A stretch of 24,027 nt of DNA, from the NCBI GenBank assembly GCA_900754795.1, contig CAAEEA010000033.1, positions 1-24,027 on the forward strand, written 5' to 3'. Made by a program: the position numbers and the translations under genes. Positions 14,300 through 20,034 of this stretch are shown here, piece after piece. Under the pieces are notes generated by a model, which saw only the letters and a program-made list of their open reading frames with translations, was not told the DNA's origin and did not search any database. Origin of the DNA: Clostridia bacterium (lineage in GTDB: Bacteria > Bacillota > Clostridia > Peptostreptococcales > Anaerovoracaceae). The first letter of the stretch is position 1. Each line of letters starts with the position of its first letter.

Positions 14300-15013
14300 T
14301 CAGTCAAAGCGCCGACAGGAAGCGTATTTTGAGTACGCCCCTGTTTTACTGTTTTGCAGCTGTACAGCTGCCCGGACTATTTCCGGCAAGAACTCGTCAT
14401 ATTTTATCTCAAACACCGTGATACCTTTTTCTTCTGTTTTCAGCAGCGCCGGCTCGCACAGCAGAAAATTCATGCATCCTGTTCCCGCCGTAGTCCTTAT
14501 ATCACGATCCAGCGTGATTCTCACATTTGCGGGGCTGTATACAAACGCTTCTCTGTCATATACCACCACCGTCTTCGGCCGTAGGAGCTGTGTACGGATT
14601 TTGCTGTAAAATTCGACCAGAAGGGCGTTTTCGCTTTCGGCCATGAAAGCATATTCTCCGGCAAGCAGTTTTTCTGTCTCTTTCCTGCTCAGTACGGCGC
14701 TGTCCTTGGCGCAGAGCCCGTTTATTTTGATCTTCTTCTCCAGCCGTATAAACGATGTATCACTGCCGTAATATCTGAGGCGGAACTTTTCTCTCCTGTC
14801 CACACCGTCTTTTTTCTGGCGAAGAGCTCTGTCATCCGGCGTATCAAAGTAAAGGCTTGTAATCCTGTAGGATCCGTCCCTGCCGGCGTGTTCATCATGT
14901 CCGAATAAATGGCAAAGCCGGGAAGACAGTATCATATCGTCTTCCCGGTTGATGACCTGCTTCAGTTCATGTCTGAGCTTTAATGCGCTTTTTTTTAAGA
15001 TTTTAACTGCCAT
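14300..15013 (-). CDS. VTC-domain (polyphosphate polymerase-like) protein
   Basis: A 237-residue soluble protein matching the tunnel-shaped VTC/CYTH fold that in yeast Vtc4 makes polyphosphate from ATP. In order I see LKLRHELKQ (11-19), YRITSLYFDTPDD (49-61), REKFRLRYYG (74-83, with Arg78 and Arg80), IRLEKKIKINGL (89-100, with Glu92, Lys93, Lys94), VVYDREAF (150-157), NVRITLDRDIR (163-173), FEIKYDEFLP (201-210, with Glu202 and Lys204) and AYSKYASC (227-234). These are the tunnel's basic residues, metal-binding acids and the family's late Lys, so I expect a working enzyme; the product is inferred from the family. No membrane segment is present, unlike yeast VTC, so it likely works with the DUF4956 protein encoded next. 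It begins five bases after the lipoprotein stop with no clear ribosome site, which suggests translational coupling. Confidence 0.88.
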   Translation of the reverse strand: MAVKILKKSALKLRHELKQVINREDDMILSSRLCHLFGHDEHAGRDGSYRITSLYFDTPDDRALRQKKDGVDRREKFRLRYYGSDTSFIRLEKKIKINGLCAKDSAVLSRKETEKLLAGEYAFMAESENALLVEFYSKIRTQLLRPKTVVVYDREAFVYSPANVRITLDRDIRTTAGTGCMNFLLCEPALLKTEEKGITVFEIKYDEFLPEIVRAAVQLQNSKTGAYSKYASCRRFD

Positions 15014-15018
15014 TTTTT

Positions 15019-15930
15019 CTAATCTTCATCGTCATCATCATAATCTGAAGATCCGTAGTTTGTATCGCCGCCGTCATCATAATTGGTGTTGCCGCCGTAA
15101 TTGGTGGTTCCGCCGTCGTCATAGTTGGTGTTACCCCCGTAATTGGTGGTTCCGCCGTCGTCATAGTTGGTGTTGCCGCCGTAATTGGTGGTTCCGCCGT
15201 CGTCATAGTTGGTGTTGCCGTCGTAATTGGTGGTTCCGTCGTCGTCATAGTTGGTGTTGCCGTAATGGGTATTCCCATAGTCCGCAGAAGGCTGTGACTG
15301 CTGGGGTTTTGATGTCTGCTGCGCCGGTTTAGTCTGCTGTGAAGATGAAACCTGAGACGATGACGTCTGTTTTCCGCTGTCATATTTGCTTGCGCCTTCA
15401 TAATCGGTTATACCGTCATTCTCCGGACCGTAATCTGTGTCTCCGTAATTAGTCCATCCGTAGTTGCTTATTCCCTGTACGTCTACAGGCGCGTTTACGT
15501 GGTTGTCTACCGTATAGTGCTGAAGATCCTCAACGATAGTGTTAAGGAAGTCGTCTGACGGGAGATAAGAACCGTTTTCAATTTCCAGAACTATCTTATT
15601 TCCTTCTCCTTCAATCTCCTCTACGAAATATCCGGCCATATCCATTTTTTCAACCAGTTCTCTTATTACCTGGTCGCACGGTTTGCCTTCATAACCGTTG
15701 TAATCTGCGATGAGCTCCCTGCCGTCATCATTAATTCCCTCAACTTTCAGAACATTTCCGTTTCTGTCATAAGTTACTGCAATATCCGGGTTTACTTTCA
15801 CTCTTATGATACCGGTCATTTCATCTGCCTGCGCCTCGGCATCGCCGCTGCCGCATCCTGTCATAAAACCGATGCATAATACCAGTGATAACATCAGTGC
15901 CGTTAAAACAGTCATTGTTCTCTTTTTCAT
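15019..15930 (-). CDS. Repeat-tailed lipoprotein with RsgI-like extracytoplasmic domain
   Basis: A 303-residue predicted lipoprotein: a basic N-terminus, a hydrophobic core at 7-22 and the lipobox MTGC with Cys26. Residues 39-145 resemble the extracytoplasmic domain of RsgI anti-sigma factors (IIRVKVNPDIAVTYDRNGNVLKVEG, then DQVIRELVEKMDMAGYF), including the Asn47-Pro48 pair that is the self-cleavage site in characterised RsgI proteins. A Ser/Gln/Thr/Pro-rich linker (185-215) follows. The tail (218-303) is built of 14-residue units of the type GGNTNYDDGGTTNY, ending in DDDDED; weaker copies (TNYGDTDYG) occur at 157-178. No membrane or sigma-binding region is present, so it cannot itself be an anti-sigma factor. 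AAGGAGAG precedes the ATG at 15930, and a sigma-I-like promoter lies 57-87 bases upstream. It leads the lipoprotein-VTC-DUF4956-CotH operon. Function unknown. Confidence 0.88.
   Translation of the reverse strand: MKKRTMTVLTALMLSLVLCIGFMTGCGSGDAEAQADEMTGIIRVKVNPDIAVTYDRNGNVLKVEGINDDGRELIADYNGYEGKPCDQVIRELVEKMDMAGYFVEEIEGEGNKIVLEIENGSYLPSDDFLNTIVEDLQHYTVDNHVNAPVDVQGISNYGWTNYGDTDYGPENDGITDYEGASKYDSGKQTSSSQVSSSQQTKPAQQTSKPQQSQPSADYGNTHYGNTNYDDDGTTNYDGNTNYDDGGTTNYGGNTNYDDGGTTNYGGNTNYDDGGTTNYGGNTNYDDGGDTNYGSSDYDDDDED
15073..15262. repeat. 42-base in-frame tandem repeat in the lipoprotein gene
   Basis: Units begin at 15073, 15115, 15157, 15199 and 15241, each exactly 42 bases apart, the last being partial (22 bases). 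Units 2-4 are almost identical, differing by single bases; the first and last are more diverged. Each encodes 14 residues of the GGTTNYGGNTNYDD type. Such near-identity implies recent expansion or homogenisation. Confidence 0.93.
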
Positions 15931-15986
15931 ATTTGTCTCTCCTTTTTTAAATTAGCGCGATTGTTTTTTTCCTTTTGCAGATAGTA

Positions 15987-16017
15987 TACGAAGCGTTCTG
16001 CCTAAAACCGGGGTCGG
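15987..16017 (-). promoter_or_regulatory. Sigma-I type promoter of the lipoprotein-VTC-DUF4956-cotH operon
   Basis: CCGACCCCG (16009-16017) and CGTA (15987-15990) are separated by 18 bases on the minus strand. This agrees with the known sigma-I pattern (-35 rich in C after A, -10 CGWA) and is identical in both elements and spacing to the site before sigI. An A6-T7 tract (16019-16031) abuts it upstream, like an UP element. The motif begins 12 bases beyond the rsgI stop codon, so the second operon is separately driven. Confidence 0.8.
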
Positions 16018-16029
16018 TAAAAAATTTTT

Positions 16030-16776
16030 TTACTCATCGTCATAGTCATATTCGCTGTCACCGTTTTCACTGTCATATCCGCTGTCGCCGCCATCATCAT
16101 AGTTTGTATTTCCTCCGTAGTGAGTACTGTCTGTATATCCTGAATCTCCGGAGGCCATGCTTATGTCGCCACTGTTTTCCGGTCTTTCTATAGTTACAGT
16201 CATCTGTGTTTCCGGTGCGGTCACATAGTACCTATCTCCTACATGAAGACTGATCTCGTATATGATATCCTCCTGTATCCTGTTTTTCCATTGCTCGTCA
16301 TCAGATTCAGCATATATGGTTATCCGGCCGTTTTCCGTCAGAAATCCCATCTCAATGGCTCTGTCAGCAAGCTCATCCGCTGCTTCAGACGCCTTTTTGC
16401 CAAAAGCATGGTAATCCTCTGTCAGCCTCTCTCCGTCCTCATTTTTTCCTTCTATATCTATGACTCTGTCCAGTTTGTTAACATAAATCTCAACCTGAGG
16501 ATTTATGTTAATATTTATGGTGCCGACAGCTTTAAACACATATTCATATGAACTCATTGCTATCAGACACACACATGCCGCGGCGGCCACGGCCCATGTT
16601 GCGAATTTTCTTCTTCCCGGCTGCTGCCGCGTCTTCGTCGGATGCGCATCCGCGCCTACGATAAAGTCCGTTTTCTGACCGACTTCATAGCCGAGATTGG
16701 CTGCTTTCAAAAATCTGCCCTCGCTGTCAAGAACGATGACATAGGCTTTGTGACATTCCATTACAATATAGCTCAT
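16030..16776 (-). CDS. rsgI: RsgI-type membrane anti-sigma factor
   Basis: A 248-residue single-pass membrane protein. Residues 1-55 form the cytosolic RsgI N-terminal domain (YIVMECHKAYVIVLDSEGRF, then AANLGYEVGQKTDFIV) that binds sigma I. A membrane segment lies at 59-76. The extracytoplasmic domain at 84-195 contains ININPQVEIYVNKLDRVIDIEG with Asn92-Pro93, the position where RsgI family members self-cleave before regulated proteolysis. The tail (200-248) is acidic, with HYGGNTNYDDGGDSGYD, the same repeat type as the downstream lipoprotein. It has no carbohydrate-binding or enzyme domain of the kind found on cellulosomal RsgI proteins, so the repeat tail is the candidate sensor. The ATG at 16776 overlaps the sigI stop (ATGA) and has AAGGAGGG upstream. 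Confidence 0.93.
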   Translation of the reverse strand: MSYIVMECHKAYVIVLDSEGRFLKAANLGYEVGQKTDFIVGADAHPTKTRQQPGRRKFATWAVAAAACVCLIAMSSYEYVFKAVGTINININPQVEIYVNKLDRVIDIEGKNEDGERLTEDYHAFGKKASEAADELADRAIEMGFLTENGRITIYAESDDEQWKNRIQEDIIYEISLHVGDRYYVTAPETQMTVTIERPENSGDISMASGDSGYTDSTHYGGNTNYDDGGDSGYDSENGDSEYDYDDE

Positions 16777-17519
16777 GCCATGTTCCCTCCTTCGTTTTCC
16801 GGTCTGCCGATTTGGCTGATATGCCCTCTTATTATTTCAAACCCGTTAGTAAAAGCAAGGATAAGCGCCATTATATATTTTCGGTGCCTCTCAATGGTCT
16901 TCCGTTCCGTTCCGGAAGACAGCGCCAGTTCTTTTACCGGCAGTTTTCCGGTAGCAACGAGTTTTTCTATCAGCTGAGGATTCTGTCTGGCCGCTTCAAG
17001 TGTTTTTTTACAGGCGCGAAAAGTTCTCTCCTGTCCGGGACAGTTTTCGGCAATATCAGTCAGCGTCAGACCGTAGCCGGCCAGAAGAGCCGCAAATTCA
17101 GATATTTCCTCTGACGCCGCTTTTTGTTCCTGCCTTTCGTCTATATACCTGCGGCCCTGATCATACTTTTCTATCAGAGAAATTTCTCCGCCGTCTTCAT
17201 CTGTAAAAGTCCCTCTCACCACATTGCTGTGATATCTGCTTTCTTTTCGATAATAATCAGATATTCTGCTCCTGATTATCAGCGCGGCATAAGCCAGAAA
17301 AGCCCCTTTTCTTTTGTCATATCCGCTTATGGCTTCATGAAATGCAAACATAGCCACTGACAATTCATCGCCTGAACCGGAAGACAGTTCACTTCTGATG
17401 TGTTTTGCTGTCTCTGCTTTGATAAAAGGCATATATTCTTCTATGAGCATATCCGCTTTATAATTGTCGTATCTGGCGTCTTCTGCTTTTTTAACCAGTT
17501 CATGTTCCTGCTGTGACAA
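16773..17519 (-). CDS. sigI: RNA polymerase sigma factor SigI
   Basis: A 248-residue alternative sigma factor of the SigI group. Region 2 is visible as YMPFIKAETAKHIRSELSSG, ELSVAMFAFHEAISGYDKRKG and FLAYAALIIRSRISDYYRKE. The C-terminal SigI-specific DNA-binding domain is around GLTLTDIAENCPGQERTFRACKKTLE and GKLPVKELALSSGTERKTIERHRKYI. The paired rsgI gene overlaps it by four bases. I chose TTG at 17519. AGGAG (17528-17532) is eight bases upstream, while an in-frame GTG at 17528 overlaps that ribosome site and so is unlikely. A sigma-I-like promoter directly precedes the gene, which implies autoregulation. In relatives SigI responds to heat or to extracellular polymers; here the linked genes point to a phosphate-polymer/kinase module. 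Confidence 0.92.
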   Translation of the reverse strand: MSQQEHELVKKAEDARYDNYKADMLIEEYMPFIKAETAKHIRSELSSGSGDELSVAMFAFHEAISGYDKRKGAFLAYAALIIRSRISDYYRKESRYHSNVVRGTFTDEDGGEISLIEKYDQGRRYIDERQEQKAASEEISEFAALLAGYGLTLTDIAENCPGQERTFRACKKTLEAARQNPQLIEKLVATGKLPVKELALSSGTERKTIERHRKYIMALILAFTNGFEIIRGHISQIGRPENEGGNMA

Positions 17520-17527
17520 TTGATCCA

Positions 17528-17533
17528 CTCCTC
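17528..17533 (-). promoter_or_regulatory. Ribosome binding site fixing the TTG start of sigI
   Basis: GAGGAG on the minus strand, eight bases before TTG at 17519. The GTG at 17528 shares its last G, which rules that codon out as an efficient start. A rare start may keep sigma-I levels low. Confidence 0.65.
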
Positions 17534-17544
17534 ATATTTCAGAA

Positions 17545-17575
17545 TACGTTCTTTGCATCAGATTTTCGGGGTCGG
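17545..17575 (-). promoter_or_regulatory. Sigma-I type autoregulatory promoter of sigI-rsgI
   Basis: CCGACCCCG (17567-17575), 18 bases, CGTA (17545-17548) on the minus strand, the same elements and spacing as the site at 15987-16017. An A/T block (AAAATCTTTTC) sits directly upstream, as in the other copy. The predicted start lies near 17538, leaving a leader of about 20 bases. Confidence 0.8.
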
Positions 17576-17695
17576 AAAAGATTTTCTGACATGATATTTT
17601 CATATAGTATATATAAAACCGCTTTCTTTTCTACCTTCAAAGAGTAAAGTCTTTAACAAATTTTTGTAAAATATCTACTGAACGAACCGTGTAAG

Positions 17696-17704
17696 TGCTA
17701 TAAT
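17696..17704 (+). promoter_or_regulatory. Extended -10 promoter of the nhaC-like gene
   Basis: TGCTATAAT is a perfect extended -10, 38 bases before the ATG at 17743. The -35 is poor (TACTGA at 17 bases), as is common with extended -10 promoters. It faces away from the sigI promoter in the shared 223-base gap. Confidence 0.65.
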
Positions 17705-17742
17705 CCAGATGACAGCGCATATTAAATTTTCAAGGTGGCTAT

Positions 17743-19107
17743 ATGACATTAAATTTCAGACAATCATGCCTTTTACTGGCCGGTGTGGCAGTAATAATGT
17801 TCGGAGGTATATTCTTATATGACGCTCCCATCTCGGTACTGCTTCTCATAGAGGCGGTTTTTACGGGGATCGTGGCCGTATGCCGGGGAATTCCCTATGA
17901 TACCATACAAAAAACCGTTATCGACTCCATAACGGCCATAATATCGCCCATACTGATCCTGTTGCTCATAGGAGGCCTCGTCTCCGGATGGATCATGTGC
18001 GGGACAGTTCCCACACTGATTTACGCGGGACTGAAAGCCATAGATCCTCAGATATTTCTCATCGTCACATTTCTCATGTGCTCGCTGACATCCATGCTCA
18101 TAGGCACATCCTGGGGCACGATCTCAACTATAGGAATAGCCTTTATGGGAATATCAAACGGTATCGGAGCCGCGCCCGTATATACTGTCAGCGCTGTTGT
18201 TTCAGGGGCTATCCTCGGAGACAAGATGTCCCCCCTTTCAAGTTCCATGGTTCTCGCCTGTCAGCTGACGGACACAGATGCCATAAGCACCATGAAATCT
18301 CTGTTCAGGACAAATCTGCCTTGCTTTGCAGTTTCTGTAATCATATACGGCTGCGTCGGTTTCTTTACAGGCAGCGAAGGAAGCGGAAAAGCTGACACGT
18401 CTTTTCTCCTCAGCAGCCTTGCAGATGAGTTTTCCCTCGGATTTCTCACTCTGATACCTCCGGCTCTCCTTGTCGTGCTTATACTCAAAAAAATACCGAC
18501 CATACCTACTTTTGTCGCCGGTGTCCTGGCCGGCGCGGCGGAAGCGTTCATACTTCAGGGGTATTCAATTAAAGATATCGCCCACGGGCTTTTGTACGGA
18601 TATGATTTCGCGCGTAACGGCACTGTGAATGACCTGCTCAGCTACGGCGGCATCGACAGCATGGCTTCAATAATGACAATGCTCATGTTCGCGGCGGCTT
18701 TTGGCGGTATCATCAAAATGCTGGGAGTTATAGACTGTCTTCTTCAAAAAATATTCGGAAAATCCAGGAGCGCCGTGAGGATCATAACCGCCTCCGCCCT
18801 GCTTCATTCCGTGTGTTTCGTTGTAACCGGCAATTATTATGCGATGAATTCTATCCTGGCTCCGTCCCTGAACGAAAGGTTTGACGCGGCAGGAATCGAC
18901 CGTACCAACGTTTCGGCCATACTTCTTGATACCGGCACGGGTCTGTCTCCTGTCGTACCCTGGAGCGCCACGGCAATCTTCGTATCCGGTACTCTGGGGT
19001 ATCCGTCTGTTGATTACTGTGTCTTTGCTCCCGTCCTGTGGCTCGCGGTACTCATCTATCCTCTCGTCGGCCTCTGTATCAAAAACAAAATGAGACGCCG
19101 GAAATAA
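17743..19107 (+). CDS. nhaC: NhaC-family sodium/proton antiporter
   Basis: A 454-residue membrane protein with about eleven or twelve hydrophobic segments. NhaC marks include the LIGTSWGTISTIGIAF segment (near residue 120), GAILGDKMSPLSSSMVLACQLTDTDA (near 165-190), the GGIDSMASIMTMLMFAAAFGGIIKML stretch and the late TGTGLSPVVPWSATAIFV motif. It exchanges sodium (or a substrate such as malate in related carriers) for protons across the cytoplasmic membrane. The family motif usually reads GDKMSPLSDT; here Ser replaces the Asp, so substrate or ion use may differ. The ATG at 17743 has AAGGTGG at rather short spacing. It is the only plus-strand gene, transcribed divergently from sigI and convergently with the CAP-lipoprotein gene, and appears to be a single-gene unit. 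Confidence 0.9.
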   Translation: MTLNFRQSCLLLAGVAVIMFGGIFLYDAPISVLLLIEAVFTGIVAVCRGIPYDTIQKTVIDSITAIISPILILLLIGGLVSGWIMCGTVPTLIYAGLKAIDPQIFLIVTFLMCSLTSMLIGTSWGTISTIGIAFMGISNGIGAAPVYTVSAVVSGAILGDKMSPLSSSMVLACQLTDTDAISTMKSLFRTNLPCFAVSVIIYGCVGFFTGSEGSGKADTSFLLSSLADEFSLGFLTLIPPALLVVLILKKIPTIPTFVAGVLAGAAEAFILQGYSIKDIAHGLLYGYDFARNGTVNDLLSYGGIDSMASIMTMLMFAAAFGGIIKMLGVIDCLLQKIFGKSRSAVRIITASALLHSVCFVVTGNYYAMNSILAPSLNERFDAAGIDRTNVSAILLDTGTGLSPVVPWSATAIFVSGTLGYPSVDYCVFAPVLWLAVLIYPLVGLCIKNKMRRRK

Positions 19108-19118
19108 CTTCCGGCGTC
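19094..19118. terminator. Bidirectional terminator between nhaC and the CAP lipoprotein gene
   Basis: A perfect ten-base inverted repeat (GACGCCGGAA and TTCCGGCGTC) with a five-base loop overlaps the nhaC stop codon. Rightward it is followed by AAATCATGTTTTTG, leftward by TCATTTTGTTTTTG, so it can serve both converging genes. Confidence 0.85.
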
Positions 19119-19153
19119 AAATCATGTTTTTGTCTATGGCCCTGTTTTTTATT

Positions 19154-20023
19154 CTATCCGGCGAAAATCTGTGTCCAGTAATACTCATTTCCGACATGAT
19201 AACATCCGACCCCGATATACGAAAAGTCCGAACTGAGAATATTTGCCCTGTGTCCCGAAGAATTCATCCATCCATTCATTACTCTCGCAGGAGTGTCGGC
19301 GGCTCCCGAAGACATCGCTATATTTTCTCCGGCCGCCATATAGCCGAGATCATATATCACATAATTAAGAGGATTGCTTCCGTCAGGGCGCACATGATTA
19401 AAAACGCTCCTAAGTTCCTGACTTCGTATATAAGCGTAAGAATTCAGGCTCGATACGGCTTTGAGCGGCGCCAGACCCGCTTTCGCCCTCTCCGAGTTGA
19501 CCAGACTCACGACTTCAGAAGCATAAGAAGATGTGTCCACGATCGCCGGAATACTTTCTCTCTGAACATGACCACATCTGGCGCATGTCCTGACACGGCT
19601 TCCAGCAGATGATGCCGTAGCCTGTTTTTCCACTTTCCATTCACCGTAAGAATGTCCCAGAGCTCCGGTCTGACCGGAAGTATAACTTTCCCCGCATGAA
19701 CAGGTATAAAGAATATATCCGCCGCTGGCGCAGGTGGCTTTTACAGTCTTGCTCTTATAACTGTGAGAATGTGACGGACTGCTGCCCGTTTTATCCCCGG
19801 TTTCCGATGACGCTGCAGTATCTTCACCCTGTTCATCTTCAGTTTCTTCGTCCGTTTTCTTTTCTTCTTCTGTTTCTTCCGCCTCTTCTTCCAGGGTCGC
19901 TTCCGGACCGTCAGGAATCTGTTTCTCTGTTCTTTTGCTTTCCTTTTCTCCGCAGCCCGTCATATAAAAGACCATGACCGCGCAGAGCAATAAAGCTGTG
20001 ATCCTGGTGAATTTACTGTTCAT
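19154..20023 (-). CDS. CAP (SCP/PR1) domain lipoprotein
   Basis: A 289-residue predicted lipoprotein with a hydrophobic signal and MTGC lipobox (Cys24). A strongly acidic Glu/Asp/Thr linker (residues 30-80) follows. A cysteine-bearing cassette comes next (about 95-160: CASGGYILYTCSCGESY, GHSYGEWK, then CARCGHVQ), resembling small zinc-ribbon-like repeats common in gut Firmicute surface proteins. Residues from about 168 to 289 are a CAP domain with the VNSERAKAGLAPL start, FNHVRPDG, GYMAAGENIA, WMNSSGHRANIL and a C-terminal YIGVGCY...YWTQIFAG. Bacterial CAP proteins (YkwD type) are extracellular; their activity is mostly unknown. GAGAGGTAAG precedes the ATG at 20023. It starts 11 bases after the ABC gene upstream, so cotranscription is likely. 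Confidence 0.93.
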   Translation of the reverse strand: MNSKFTRITALLLCAVMVFYMTGCGEKESKRTEKQIPDGPEATLEEEAEETEEEKKTDEETEDEQGEDTAASSETGDKTGSSPSHSHSYKSKTVKATCASGGYILYTCSCGESYTSGQTGALGHSYGEWKVEKQATASSAGSRVRTCARCGHVQRESIPAIVDTSSYASEVVSLVNSERAKAGLAPLKAVSSLNSYAYIRSQELRSVFNHVRPDGSNPLNYVIYDLGYMAAGENIAMSSGAADTPARVMNGWMNSSGHRANILSSDFSYIGVGCYHVGNEYYWTQIFAG

Positions 20024-20034
20024 ATCTTACCTCT

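Noticed and set aside
15073..15262. Regular 42-base repeats that might suggest a CRISPR array
   Set aside because: There are no unique spacers; the units are contiguous, in frame and encode the lipoprotein tail.
14949..15332. Plus-strand reading frame of 127 codons rich in Arg, Trp, Cys and His
   Set aside because: It is the antisense reading of the repeat tail and adjoining VTC start; its regularity derives from the repeat, and it has no ribosome site.
19206..19214. Third CCGACCCCG, possibly another sigma-I promoter
   Set aside because: It lies inside the CAP gene in antisense orientation, CGTA/CGAA is not at 18 bases, and no gene follows on that strand.
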